A stretch of 45,331 bases of DNA from Bacteroidota bacterium (GTDB lineage Bacteria > Bacteroidota > Bacteroidia > Chitinophagales > Chitinophagaceae): the NCBI GenBank assembly GCA_023423285.1, contig JAFAFV010000076.1, positions 1 to 45,331 of the forward strand, given 5' to 3'. Each line of letters starts with the position of its first letter. Position 1 is the first letter of the stretch. Below, one piece after another: positions 32,528-41,307 of this stretch. The translations under genes were made by a program, and so were the position numbers. Under the pieces are notes generated by a model. That model did not search any database. It was not told the DNA's origin and saw nothing but the letters and a program-made list of their open reading frames with translations.

Positions 32528-33739
32528 TTAAGCCACAGCTTTCTTCACAAGGTCTGCCGCTTCGCTCAGCAGAATGGCTGATTGCACCTGCAAACCGCTT
32601 TCATCAATTAGTTTTTTAGCCTCTTCGGCATTGGTGCCCTGCAGGCGTACAATAATGGGTATTTGAATATTGCCTAAGTTTTTATATGCGTCAATTACAC
32701 CTTGCGCCACACGGTCGCAACGCACAATGCCACCAAAAATATTAATAAGAATAGCTTTTACAGCGGGGTCTTTCATTATAATCTTAAAACCGGCCTCCAC
32801 GGTTTGAGCGTTGGCCGTACCGCCTACATCCAAAAAATTAGCCGGTTCGCCACCGCTGAGCTTAATCATGTCCATAGTAGCCATGGCAAGCCCTGCGCCA
32901 TTTACCATACAGCCCACGTTGCCATCCAGTTTTACAAAGTTCAGGTTGTATTTACCAGCCTCTACTTCGGTTGGGTCTTCTTCGGTTACATCCCTCAGCG
33001 AAGCCAGGTCTGCATGGCGCACCATGGCGTTATCATCCAGGTTCATTTTACAATCCACGGCAATGATCTTGTTATCAGAAGCTTTAAACAAAGGATTTAT
33101 TTCAAGCATATTGCAGTCAAGCCCCACGTAAGCATTATACAGGTTAGTTACAAACCTCACGCAGTTTTTAAAAGCCTCTCCTTTTAAGCCCAGGTTAAAA
33201 GCAATCTTCCGTGCCTGAAAAGGTTGCAGCCCGCCTGAAGGATGTACCCACTCTTTAAATATTTTTTCAGGGGTATCGTGCGCTACTTCTTCTATGTTCA
33301 TGCCGCCTTCGGTGCTGTACATAATCACGTTCTGACCTTTGCTTCTGTCGAGCAATATAGAAAGATAAAATTCCTGTCTTTCGCTGGGTCCGTCGTAATA
33401 CATATCCTGCGCCACAAAAATTTTATTCACCATTTTTCCGGCAGGCCCTGTTTGCAGGGTAACCAGTGTGCCGCCTAAAATTCCTTTAGCAAAATCCTGC
33501 ACGTCTTCCAGCGATTTGGCAACTTTTACACCGTTTACACCGGTTTCTTTAATGGTGCCTTTACCACGGCCACCGGCATGTATTTGTGCTTTTATGACAG
33601 CAAACTTACTTCCCGTGTCGGTTTTAATTTTTCTGTAGGCTTCTTCGGCTTCCTGAACAGAGTTGCAGGCATAACCTTCCTGCACGGGCACGTTGTATTT
33701 TTTAAGTAATTCTTTGGCTTGATATTCATGCAAATTCAT
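32528..33739 (-). CDS. sucC: succinate--CoA ligase, ADP-forming, beta subunit
   Basis: A 403-aa subunit of the TCA-cycle enzyme that makes ATP or GTP from succinyl-CoA. It has an N-terminal ATP-grasp domain (MNLHEYQAKELLKKYNVPVQ; KAQIHAGGRGKGTIKETGV nucleotide binding; LEINPLFKASDNKIIAVDCKMNLDDNA metal site). The C-terminal CoA-ligase domain contains CMVNGAGLAMATMD and ILINIFGGIVRCDRVAQGV. The ORF extends upstream to 33823, but the start at 33739 gives the conserved MNLHEYQAK and is preferred. sucD is not adjacent. The enzyme would supply or consume succinyl-CoA for the methylmalonyl-CoA route encoded at 40-45 kb. Confidence 0.96.
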   Translation of the reverse strand: MNLHEYQAKELLKKYNVPVQEGYACNSVQEAEEAYRKIKTDTGSKFAVIKAQIHAGGRGKGTIKETGVNGVKVAKSLEDVQDFAKGILGGTLVTLQTGPAGKMVNKIFVAQDMYYDGPSERQEFYLSILLDRSKGQNVIMYSTEGGMNIEEVAHDTPEKIFKEWVHPSGGLQPFQARKIAFNLGLKGEAFKNCVRFVTNLYNAYVGLDCNMLEINPLFKASDNKIIAVDCKMNLDDNAMVRHADLASLRDVTEEDPTEVEAGKYNLNFVKLDGNVGCMVNGAGLAMATMDMIKLSGGEPANFLDVGGTANAQTVEAGFKIIMKDPAVKAILINIFGGIVRCDRVAQGVIDAYKNLGNIQIPIIVRLQGTNAEEAKKLIDESGLQVQSAILLSEAADLVKKAVA

Positions 33740-33822
33740 AACAAAAAACTTTGCTACGAAGATAAGGGATTCAGGTTTTATACACGGTGACGTTACCTGC
33801 ACTTGTATTGAACTTTGTATCA

Positions 33823-34005
33823 TTAACTCTCGTTCGCTATTAACTCTGCCTGCTTCATTACCGTTTCTGTCGCCAGCATTCGCATACCGGGTGGATAACC
33901 AAAATTGAGGTAAGGTTCTTTTACGATAGCTTTTAATTTGGCTTTTACACTTTCTTTTATCGTCCAGTCAATAGAAGCATTTTGCCTGACTTTTCCGTTA
34001 GTACT
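33823..34005 (-). pseudogene. remnant of type I restriction enzyme HsdR, C-terminal end
   Basis: On the minus strand, ending at TAA 33825-33823, one frame reads VRQNASIDWTIKESVKAKL, then AIVKEPYLNFGYPPG and ATETVMKQAELIAN. The pattern DW-x-x-KES-V-x-AKL...-YPP-...-ATETV-x-KQAEL is the closing part of HsdR R subunits (DUF3387-type C-terminus) as known from the family. An in-frame stop precedes it and there is no helicase, nuclease, hsdM or hsdS in the window, so only about the last 55-60 codons remain. The left boundary given is approximate. Confidence 0.65.
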
Positions 34006-34038
34006 ACAGCCAATTCTCCCTTAACTAATCCTGCTGCA

Positions 34039-34161
34039 TCAACTCCGTGGTACTTTCACTTCACGGCCCTGCCGTTTCAAATAATCTGAAAGCTCGGCAT
34101 TTACAGGGTATAAAAGTTTTTTACGCGAAGGTTTGTCGTTCAGTTCCTGAATCAGATCCAT
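34039..34161 (-). pseudogene. 40-aa ORF, likely remnant N-terminus of an unidentified gene
   Basis: The frame reads MDLIQELNDKPSRKKLLYPV then NAELSDYLKRQGREVKVPRS and stops. It has normal coding character (amphipathic helix DLIQEL, charged segments) but is too short for a domain and not recognised. It lies just upstream of the HsdR remnant on the same strand; the two could be parts of a decayed restriction locus or of unrelated genes. The rest of the 571-nt stretch 33740-34310 between sucC and the LuxR gene holds no other gene that I can see. Confidence 0.35.
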
Positions 34162-34310
34162 AGTTCAGCAAGTTACAAAATACCGTGGACTTTGTATTTG
34201 GCTACTCATTCCTTGCTTTGGGTTAAGAAACTGATATTATTTGTAAAACGGTTTACCACTTCAAAGATGCGTATGTTTTTTTAAGTACTTTTATACTGCT
34301 AATTATATTT

Positions 34311-35075
34311 ATGCCAGCTAACATTAAAAAAGAAATTTTTGCAAACGTAAGTTTTATGAAACTTATTAAAAGCGAAAAAGATTACCAGCTAACCCAACCT
34401 TACGTTGCTGCTGCAAAAGCTATTGCAAGGCTAAGTTGCCAAAGCGTTTATATTTTTGATTATTTCAAAAATGAGTTTTTGTATCTGTCGGATCATCCTC
34501 TTTTTTTATGTGGCCAAAAAGTAGAGCATGTAAAGCGGCAGGGCTTTGATTTTTTTATTAATTACCTGCCATTGCCGGAGGTGCAGATGCTGGCAAAAAT
34601 TCATGCTGCGGGTTTTCGTTTTTTTAATGCTCTTTCAAATGAAGAAAAGCTGCATCATTCCATTTCCTATAATTTTCATCTGCTGCATAAAAGCGGTGAG
34701 ATACTTGTTAATCAGAAAATAACACCTGTTTTATTGGATAAGATAGGTGGCATCTGGCTCGTATTAGGAATGGTTTCTATGGCTTCAGAAAACAATACCG
34801 GAAATGTGGAGATCATAAAAAGCGGTGCGTTAACAAGGCATCTTTATGATTTTGACAGGGATGAGTGGAAGCCAGAGCAGCATTGTTTTGTTACGAGCCG
34901 CGAAAAAGAGATCATTTTGCTTTCTGCACAGGGCTTAACCAATAAAGATATCTCTTACAAGCTAAGCCTTAGCGAAGCAGCCATTAAATTTCATAAAAGC
35001 AAATTATTCAAAAAGCTGGGTGTAAGTAATATGGTAGAAGTTATAAGCTTTGCGAATAACCATATGAAATTGTAA
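34311..35075 (+). CDS. LuxR-family response/sensor regulator
   Basis: A 254-aa cytoplasmic transcription factor. Residues about 25-160 resemble a PAS-like sensor (SCQSVYIFDYFKNEFLYLSD, GGIWLVLGMVSMAS), typical of Bacteroidota LuxR-type proteins. The C-terminal 60 residues are a GerE/LuxR HTH: FVTSREKEIILLSAQGLTNKDISYKLSLSEAAIKFHKSKLFKKLGVSNMVE, where the last helix contacts DNA. There is no receiver domain with a phospho-Asp, so the trigger is probably a ligand or redox state. It heads a same-strand set with a lipoprotein, a TonB receptor and a DUF4249 lipoprotein and is the obvious candidate to control them (inference). Its codons are AT-rich like that set. Confidence 0.85.
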   Translation: MPANIKKEIFANVSFMKLIKSEKDYQLTQPYVAAAKAIARLSCQSVYIFDYFKNEFLYLSDHPLFLCGQKVEHVKRQGFDFFINYLPLPEVQMLAKIHAAGFRFFNALSNEEKLHHSISYNFHLLHKSGEILVNQKITPVLLDKIGGIWLVLGMVSMASENNTGNVEIIKSGALTRHLYDFDRDEWKPEQHCFVTSREKEIILLSAQGLTNKDISYKLSLSEAAIKFHKSKLFKKLGVSNMVEVISFANNHMKL

Positions 35076-35161
35076 TGAATCGATTGTTAATATATTTTTA
35101 TACTAAAGTATAGTTTTTGTAAAATAAAGTAGCAATAAGCGCTAACTAATAAAAGCTATTG

Positions 35162-35169
35162 TAGCTTTG
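35162..35169 (+). promoter_or_regulatory. -7 box (TAGCTTTG) of the lipoprotein gene
   Basis: TAGCTTTG matches TAnnTTTG, 63 nt before the ATG at 35233. No TTTG lies at the expected -33 position; an activator such as the adjacent LuxR protein could compensate (inference). Confidence 0.45.
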
Positions 35170-35232
35170 GATAGTAATTAAAGGCCTGATTACTGTTCAC
35201 TAAACCAATTATTCACTTTAATTTTAAGAGCC

Positions 35233-36486
35233 ATGAAAAAGTTAAAAATGGTGGCTATCATTGCTGCTATAACTTGCTTCACAATGTTGCAATACGGTTG
35301 CACTAAGCAAATTGATCTAAAAAATTCAGTAAATTCAGACATTTCAATTGCTAATACCTTGCCTCAAAAAATATCTCTTGTCTCAGAAAGGATGCGTTTT
35401 AATTCAGAGAAAGATTTTCATAATGCACTTACCCAAGTTAGAAATGGAGAGGATGTAACCTTAAATCATTTCGATGGGTCATCTGATTTTAAAAGTTATA
35501 AAGCACTTTACAATGAATTGGTTCGTGATGAAGCTAAAGAAAAATTGTTATTAGAGAATTGCATAATAACACCCGATGGAGATTCGTATAATTTAGTTCC
35601 TTTCATGGATATTGCGTCTTTGTTAAACTCAAAACTGGAAATTGAAATTGGCGGTAAGATTTATAAGATCACAAGATTTGGTACTTATATCATCGATCCA
35701 TCCGAATATTCGATGGCAAATAAGCTGATCGATAGCCTTTATAAAACTAATACAAGGTTGAAAAAAGAACGCAAATTTTCTTTTGAGGAGGAAACAAATA
35801 AAATTGACCTTTATAAAGTTTTTACGGGGGTATATCGTTTCGATACTTATAAGCGTTTCGAAACTGAATATAATAGTAATTCAAATTTGGTATTGAATAA
35901 TATCGCAACTCCTTCATTAGTTGATCCCGGTACAATTCCTTCGAATAATTTGGTGTATACAGGGTATACAAATGATAAAGTGTTCAATTATTTTAATAGC
36001 AAAACCAGAATGAGATCCAATTTCAGCGAATACAACTGGTCCTTTCAAACAGTGCTAGGCGTAGAACTAATTTGCCAACGAAAAGGATGGACTGGGGTAT
36101 GGCGTGAACTAAACATTCAAGAATTAAATATAATCAACACTCATACTGTACTCAATAGAGTTCCGAATTATGAATCACTTTTTATATATGATATCCCTTC
36201 AAGTTATGCAGTTGGACAACCTTACTACTTTAATGCTCCAAATATTAGTACTGAGGTCGCTTATCCTAATCATAATGCTTTTGGGGTTAAACTTTCTAAT
36301 GGAAGGGTAGAGTATACATTTTTATACCGTTTTGCTGAAACATTTAATACAAGTGGCTTGGGGTTTCCTATATTGCCAGCACCCCCTGGCACCTCAAATA
36401 AGCCTAGCTATACCTATTTAAATTTAGGTTGCTATGTTAAGTTTGAAGGTACTTGGCGGGGAATTATATATAGAGAAGGTTGGTAA
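35233..36486 (+). CDS. uncharacterised lipoprotein, 417 aa
   Basis: The protein has a lipoprotein signal (MKKLKMVAIIAAITCFTMLQ then YGC; lipobox Cys at residue 23), so it is exported and lipidated, perhaps to the cell surface. The mature part is Asn/Ser/Tyr-rich with several predicted beta strands. The motif SLLNSKLEIEIGGKIYKITRFGTYII near residues 128-155 is of a kind I associate with secreted Bacteroidota proteins of unknown function. The second half (residues 240-417) is rich in aromatic residues, ends GCYVKFEGTWRGIIYREGW, and may be a beta-sandwich. No enzyme motif is recognised. It lies between the LuxR gene and the TonB receptor gene, and a long hairpin follows its stop. Confidence 0.65.
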   Translation: MKKLKMVAIIAAITCFTMLQYGCTKQIDLKNSVNSDISIANTLPQKISLVSERMRFNSEKDFHNALTQVRNGEDVTLNHFDGSSDFKSYKALYNELVRDEAKEKLLLENCIITPDGDSYNLVPFMDIASLLNSKLEIEIGGKIYKITRFGTYIIDPSEYSMANKLIDSLYKTNTRLKKERKFSFEEETNKIDLYKVFTGVYRFDTYKRFETEYNSNSNLVLNNIATPSLVDPGTIPSNNLVYTGYTNDKVFNYFNSKTRMRSNFSEYNWSFQTVLGVELICQRKGWTGVWRELNIQELNIINTHTVLNRVPNYESLFIYDIPSSYAVGQPYYFNAPNISTEVAYPNHNAFGVKLSNGRVEYTFLYRFAETFNTSGLGFPILPAPPGTSNKPSYTYLNLGCYVKFEGTWRGIIYREGW

Positions 36487-36487
36487 A

Positions 36488-36533
36488 ATCTGAAGGTCCT
36501 TTTGCAATGTTTATTGTAAAAGGACCTTCAGAT
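36488..36533 (+). terminator. 21-bp hairpin directly after the lipoprotein gene
   Basis: ATCTGAAGGTCCTTTT (36488-36503) pairs without mismatch with AAAAGGACCTTCAGAT (36518-36533), and the stem extends inward by a G-U and CAAT/ATTG to a GTTT loop, 21 bp in all. It begins 1 nt after the stop codon. ATAATTT rather than a clean T-run follows, so termination is likely but read-through into the TonB gene is possible. Confidence 0.6.
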
Positions 36534-36591
36534 ATAATTTAAGTAACCGTAATTCCATAAATTGCTTCGAAAAAATTTAATATAACCTTTG

Positions 36592-38961
36592 ATGATCCGA
36601 TTGATTTGTATCCTATTTTATTTGTTCATATGTATTCCTGACAATTGTTATTCGCAACGAAAAACCATCTTTGGCTATGTGCAGGATTCACTTAGTGGTG
36701 AGCGATTGTCTGGTGTCAATATTATATTTGACAATAATACGCAAACTGTTACAACAAATACGTATGGTTTTTTTACTTTGGTATTACATTCACCTTTATC
36801 AAATGATATTACTTTTTCGCATGTAGGGTATTTTGAAAAACTAATCAAAGTTGATTTAAATGAACACGAACTTCTGGTGAAAATGACACCTGACATCTCT
36901 TCAGAAGATGAGGTGATTATTACAAGCAGCGAGAACAGAATAAGTACGAATAGCCTTGGTCAACTGAAGTTAAGCGGAGCTCTTTTAAAAAAAATGCCGA
37001 AGTTTTTAGGCGATAATGATCCTTTGAAAGTGATGCAGACATTACCGGGCATAAGCCAGGGTATGGAGGGCACTACTGGTTTGATAGTACGGGGTGGCAG
37101 TCCGGATCAAAATTTGTTTTTGTTAGACGGAACACCCATTTACAATCCCACACATCTGGGCGGAATATTTTCTCCTTTTAATGGGGACGCAATTAAAAAT
37201 ATAACTATTTATAAAGGAAATTTTCCGGCCAGATTCGGAGAAAGGCTATCATCAGTAATTGACTTTACGACTAAAGATGGCAATATGAAACAATTGTCAG
37301 GTGAAGGTTCTGTAGGTATGTTGGCATCTAAGCTTTTATTAGAAGGTCCCATAGAAAAAGACAAAAGTTCTTTCATGATTTCTGCGAGGCGCACCTATTG
37401 GGATTTATTAGCCTCACCACTAATTGCACTTACCAATACTAAGGAAGAAAAGCGAAAACTAAATTTATATTTTTATGATGTTAATGCAAAACTCAATTAT
37501 ATAATATCTCCCAAAGACAGGATATACGGCAGTTTTTTTAGCAGTAATGATAACTACAGGTTTTTCACGATTTCAAATTACATGGGTGGAACTTATAGCG
37601 ATGAAAATGTAGCGCGCATGGGTTGGCAAAACAATGCAGCCAGCCTGAGATGGAATCATGTATTTTCTTCGAGTCTTTTTGCCAATGCAACGTTATACGC
37701 AACCAGTTATAAAATACTTACCGATTATAGTAATCATGCAACAGACAATGGTATTAATAAAGTCGAAGAAGGCAGATATCGTTCACATGTGAATGATTAT
37801 GGCTTGCGAACGGATTTTGAATATAAACCATCCAATGCTCACTCACTGATGTTTGGTTTTCAGGGATCTTACAAAATGTTTCAACCCGGTTCCAGTTCCA
37901 GAAGAACCAGTTCGGATGGTGATTTGATATACAATAATACAACTGAAAATGGCAAACAAAAATCTCCGGAGGTTGCCGTTTATGCTGAAGACAATATTAC
38001 CTTTTCGGAAAAACTGAACACAAACCTTGGTCTGCGAGCCAGCATGTTTAACGCGGGTAAAATGTGGTACAAAAGTTTAGAACCCAGATTGTCGCTAAAC
38101 TATTTGCCCATAAAAAATATTAGATTTAGCTTGTCCTTTTCGCAGATGCGGCAGTATATTCATTTGTTAGCAAATAATTCTGTTTCACTGCCAACTGACA
38201 TTTGGGTGCCAGCCACAGAAAATATTAAGCCAATCTCATCAAAGCAATATGCTTTTGGAATAAGCACTTCTCTTGCAGATAATGATCTTGACCTAAGTAT
38301 GGAATTATTTTACAAAACTTATAATGGTATCGTTGAATACCTTGATGGAGAAAGTTATTTAAGTTCTTCTGCTAAGGATTGGCAAACAGTTGTAGATGTT
38401 GGAAAAGGTAAAGCTTATGGAATCGAACTCTTTTTACAAAAAAAATGGGGCCGTTCTACAGGGTGGGCAAGCTATACTTTTAGCCGGTCTGTGCGGGAGT
38501 TCCCTTTGATCAATTCTAATAAATCATTCTCTTTTAAATATGACCGCCCGCATGTAGCAAATATTGTCTACATGTACAGGCTTAGCCAAAGATGGAAATT
38601 TAGCGCTAACTGGACCTTTCAGTCAGGAGCCCCTTTCACTCTTGAAACTTCAAGGTTTAGAACATCTGCTCAGTCCACACCGCATCAAAACCATTATTAT
38701 TTCTATACCACGGCTGATTATATCAGTGGTAGAAATGCATTCAGGTTGTTGGATTACCACAGATTGGATGTTGGATTTAACTGGAGCAAAAAGAAAAAGA
38801 ATTTTGAAAAATACTGGGATTTTAGTTTTTATAATGTTTACAACAGAATGAATCCTATGGTTTATTATTACGGTAATAATATAATGACTAACACAACTGT
38901 TTTGAAAGGAACTGGCCTCCTGCCTGTATTGCCCAGCATCAGCTATGGATTTAAATTTTAA
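36592..38961 (+). CDS. TonB-dependent outer-membrane receptor with carboxypeptidase-like N-terminal domain
   Basis: A 789-aa outer-membrane transporter. A signal peptide (residues 1-21) is followed by a carboxypeptidase-D regulatory-like domain (about 22-105: KTIFGYVQDSLSGERLSGVN). Next come the plug (PKFLGDNDPLKVMQTLPGISQ, IVRGGSPDQNLFLLDGTPIYN, GNFPARFGERLSSVIDF) and a beta-barrel to the C-terminal aromatic YGFKF. An upstream TTG would add one residue; the ATG at 36592 is preferred. No SusD-like partner follows; instead a DUF4249 lipoprotein gene begins 11 nt downstream, a known Bacteroidota pairing. The ligand is unknown, possibly a peptide, siderophore or polymer. Confidence 0.92.
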   Translation: MIRLICILFYLFICIPDNCYSQRKTIFGYVQDSLSGERLSGVNIIFDNNTQTVTTNTYGFFTLVLHSPLSNDITFSHVGYFEKLIKVDLNEHELLVKMTPDISSEDEVIITSSENRISTNSLGQLKLSGALLKKMPKFLGDNDPLKVMQTLPGISQGMEGTTGLIVRGGSPDQNLFLLDGTPIYNPTHLGGIFSPFNGDAIKNITIYKGNFPARFGERLSSVIDFTTKDGNMKQLSGEGSVGMLASKLLLEGPIEKDKSSFMISARRTYWDLLASPLIALTNTKEEKRKLNLYFYDVNAKLNYIISPKDRIYGSFFSSNDNYRFFTISNYMGGTYSDENVARMGWQNNAASLRWNHVFSSSLFANATLYATSYKILTDYSNHATDNGINKVEEGRYRSHVNDYGLRTDFEYKPSNAHSLMFGFQGSYKMFQPGSSSRRTSSDGDLIYNNTTENGKQKSPEVAVYAEDNITFSEKLNTNLGLRASMFNAGKMWYKSLEPRLSLNYLPIKNIRFSLSFSQMRQYIHLLANNSVSLPTDIWVPATENIKPISSKQYAFGISTSLADNDLDLSMELFYKTYNGIVEYLDGESYLSSSAKDWQTVVDVGKGKAYGIELFLQKKWGRSTGWASYTFSRSVREFPLINSNKSFSFKYDRPHVANIVYMYRLSQRWKFSANWTFQSGAPFTLETSRFRTSAQSTPHQNHYYFYTTADYISGRNAFRLLDYHRLDVGFNWSKKKKNFEKYWDFSFYNVYNRMNPMVYYYGNNIMTNTTVLKGTGLLPVLPSISYGFKF

Positions 38962-38972
38962 ATGCTTTTTTT

Positions 38973-39863
38973 ATGATCAAAAAACTACTTCCACTTTTCA
39001 TTGCATTGGTATTGAGTTTAAGCTCATGCACTAAGGAAATGATCATTGACGTTCCGTTGGACGATGAAATGCCGGTTATGAACAGCATTGTTTCTGCTGA
39101 TAGCATTATTTATGTAAACCTTTCATGGTCTAAGCCAATAACACAATCGGATAATGGATTCGAAGATATTACCAATGCCGGGGTCAGTTTATTTGTGAAT
39201 GATATTTTTATAGAAAGCCTCAATGGAAAACGTTTTGGAGCAGGGTTTTACTATTACTCAACGCACAAAGCTGCCTCGGGTCAGAAAATGAATTTAGTAG
39301 TTGACTTAGACAATTCTGTTTCCTTAAGCAGCGAAACAGTTGTGCCAGCTAAACCTCAATTAATACCAGGCTCAACCGTTCCTGTTAGCCAGGATGCATT
39401 TGGGTATAATGAGTACAGATTCAACTTCACTGTAATAGATCCTGCTGATGCAAACAATTATTACCAGCTACGCATAATACCGGTTACCAATAACAAAGAA
39501 AATGATTATGAAAACCCAGTCTATTTTACAATAGAAAATTTTAAATCCGGAAAAGGAGGCATTTTTGATGATTTTATAGATCAGGAGCAGCGAAATACCC
39601 ATTATTTTAGCGATGAAACTTTTAATGGTCAAAACTTTTTATTGCTTATTAAGGCCAAAACTCAAATGCAACTGAATACTGTAAAAGTCGAGTTATCCTC
39701 TATTACGAAAGACACTTATCTGTATTACACAAGTATTTTATTACAACGCGCCAGAAATAATGACCCTTTTTATGAAAAAGTAAAAATCCATTCAAACATT
39801 CAAAACGGGCTTGGAATAATGGGTAGTGAAGCAGGGAATAGCTTTGTGGTAGAGTTACAATAG
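38973..39863 (+). CDS. DUF4249 lipoprotein, partner of the TonB receptor
   Basis: A 296-aa lipoprotein of the DUF4249 family. Its signal peptide ends LSLSSC with lipobox Cys at about residue 19. The mature start CTKEMIIDVPLDDEMPVMNS and repeats such as VYVNLSWSKPITQSD, ADSIIYV and DITNAGVSLFVNDIFIE match the family. Members sit next to TonB receptors and probably cap or assist ligand capture at the cell surface, but their role is not established. The gene follows the TonB receptor by 11 nt and is surely co-transcribed. It converges on the decarboxylase operon. Confidence 0.85.
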   Translation: MIKKLLPLFIALVLSLSSCTKEMIIDVPLDDEMPVMNSIVSADSIIYVNLSWSKPITQSDNGFEDITNAGVSLFVNDIFIESLNGKRFGAGFYYYSTHKAASGQKMNLVVDLDNSVSLSSETVVPAKPQLIPGSTVPVSQDAFGYNEYRFNFTVIDPADANNYYQLRIIPVTNNKENDYENPVYFTIENFKSGKGGIFDDFIDQEQRNTHYFSDETFNGQNFLLLIKAKTQMQLNTVKVELSSITKDTYLYYTSILLQRARNNDPFYEKVKIHSNIQNGLGIMGSEAGNSFVVELQ

Positions 39864-39947
39864 TTTTTATAAATCCCGGCTGGTTATAGAAATTTGTTGC
39901 ACAATACGGAACCTGCCTCCGGGCAATAACTTTTCTGTAAAGTAACC

Positions 39948-40082
39948 TTACTCTTTTAACTCTTTCGGTGGAAAAAGTTTATCAATCAAAATGATCATGC
40001 CGTAAAATATGGCCATCACCACAATAATGCTAATCATGCCTATTGCCATAATTTCCAAAGCTGCATTTGTATTTTCGTTCAT
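39948..40082 (-). CDS. 44-aa membrane anchor resembling the OadG/MmdD N-terminus
   Basis: The ORF reads MNENTNAALEIMAIGMISII then VVMAIFYGMIILIDKLFPPK and ends ELKE: one transmembrane helix with a short polar tail. The pattern LE-x-M-x-x-GM-...-L-x-x-x-L-F matches the N-terminal helix of the gamma (OadG) or delta (MmdD) subunit of Na+-translocating decarboxylases, which anchors the soluble part to the beta subunit. It follows the beta-subunit gene by 61 nt on the same strand and ends the operon. The usual gamma C-terminal domain is missing here but appears as the separate 89-aa protein at 42988-43257. Confidence 0.7.
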   Translation of the reverse strand: MNENTNAALEIMAIGMISIIVVMAIFYGMIILIDKLFPPKELKE

Positions 40083-40143
40083 CTCAGTGTTTTTTTACGT
40101 TGTGTAAAAATAAGTATTCTTTTTCCTTCAATTCCTTGTGCCG

Positions 40144-41292
40144 TTATCCAAATAGTGGCACAAGCGCCAGTATCAAACCCCCTGCCACTACAGATCCTAT
40201 TTGACCACCCACGTTGGCGCTTACTGCGTGCATCAGCAGGTAATTTGTGGGGTCTTCTTTTTGTCCCATGGTGTGCACTACGCGCGCTGCCATAGGAAAG
40301 GCAGAGATACCGCAGGCGCCCACCATCGGGTTGATTTTTTTACTTTTTGGCAGAAAAACATTGAGCAGTTTGGCAAACATTACACCGCCAAAAATATCAA
40401 ATATAAATGCGATCAGCCCCAAGCCAATGATCATAAGGGTACTCGTGTTCACAAATCTTTCCGCCGTCATGGTACTGGCAATACTAATACCCAGCACCAA
40501 AGTAACCAGGCTTGCCAGTTCGTTTTGCGCACTTAATGAAAGTTTGTTAAGCACGCCGCATTCTCTGATGAGGTTGCCAAACATTAAGAAGCCTATCAGC
40601 GGCAGTGATGCCGGAGCAATAATGCCTGCAATGATGGTGACAATGATCGGGAACATAATAAGCGCAGGTTTTGATACCGTTTTTGATACAGCAGACATGT
40701 GTATACTTCTTTCCTTTTTAGTGGTAAGCATGCGCACAATAGGTGGAATGATAATGGGCACAAGCGCCATATAAGAATACGCGGCAACGGATATGGGCCC
40801 CAATAAATCGGGGGCAAACTTGTTGGAAACAAAGATGGATGTAGGCCCGTCGGCAGCGCCAATAATACCGATAGAAGCAGCCTCTCTTAAGCTAAAGCCA
40901 ATGGTTGTAGCAGCCGCCATTGTAAAGAAAATACCAAACTGCGCGGCCGCGCCAAACAATAGCAGGAACGGGTTTTTGAACAGTGGCGAAAAATCAATCA
41001 TCGCCCCGATGGCAATGAATATAAGCAGTGGAAACAACTCGTTAGCTATACCCATATTGTAAAGCGTATCCAGCGCGCCTTCAACAGCTTTTCCTGTTTC
41101 AGGGTCTATTTGGGTGATAGCAGCGCTTAAAGGTATGTTCACCAGAATTGCACCAAAGCCCATGGGTAGCAGCAGGGTAGGCTCGTATTCTTTTTTTATG
41201 GCCAGAAAGATCAATAAAAGTCCAACCCCGATCATTACCATATGTTGCCAGGTAATGCTGTACAATACGGGCAACAGTTTTTCAAAATCCAT
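40144..41292 (-). CDS. Na+-translocating decarboxylase beta subunit (OadB/MmdB)
   Basis: A 382-aa membrane protein that couples decarboxylation of the carboxybiotin carrier to Na+ export. About nine helices are seen. GIIGAADGPTSIFVSNKFAP (Asp148) holds the conserved Na+-site Asp of the GADGPT motif. LLGPISVAAYSYMALVPIIIPP and MVGACGISAFPMAARVV are family signatures, and NYLLMHAVSANVGGQIGS replaces the more common GPNVAG with SANVGG but keeps the Asn. It lies 15 nt after terC and before the 44-aa anchor. With the carboxyltransferase and carrier genes upstream, the pump is of the methylmalonyl-CoA (or oxaloacetate-like) type. Confidence 0.93.
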   Translation of the reverse strand: MDFEKLLPVLYSITWQHMVMIGVGLLLIFLAIKKEYEPTLLLPMGFGAILVNIPLSAAITQIDPETGKAVEGALDTLYNMGIANELFPLLIFIAIGAMIDFSPLFKNPFLLLFGAAAQFGIFFTMAAATTIGFSLREAASIGIIGAADGPTSIFVSNKFAPDLLGPISVAAYSYMALVPIIIPPIVRMLTTKKERSIHMSAVSKTVSKPALIMFPIIVTIIAGIIAPASLPLIGFLMFGNLIRECGVLNKLSLSAQNELASLVTLVLGISIASTMTAERFVNTSTLMIIGLGLIAFIFDIFGGVMFAKLLNVFLPKSKKINPMVGACGISAFPMAARVVHTMGQKEDPTNYLLMHAVSANVGGQIGSVVAGGLILALVPLFG

Positions 41293-41307
41293 ACTATTAT
41301 ATATTTT

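Noticed and set aside
33740..33823. 28-codon upstream extension of sucC
   Set aside because: The conserved SucC start MNLHEYQAKELL begins at 33739; the extension has no family similarity and merges with the decayed region.
33823..34161. Functional restriction-modification system
   Set aside because: Only the HsdR C-terminal end remains and stops interrupt it; no methylase or specificity gene is nearby.
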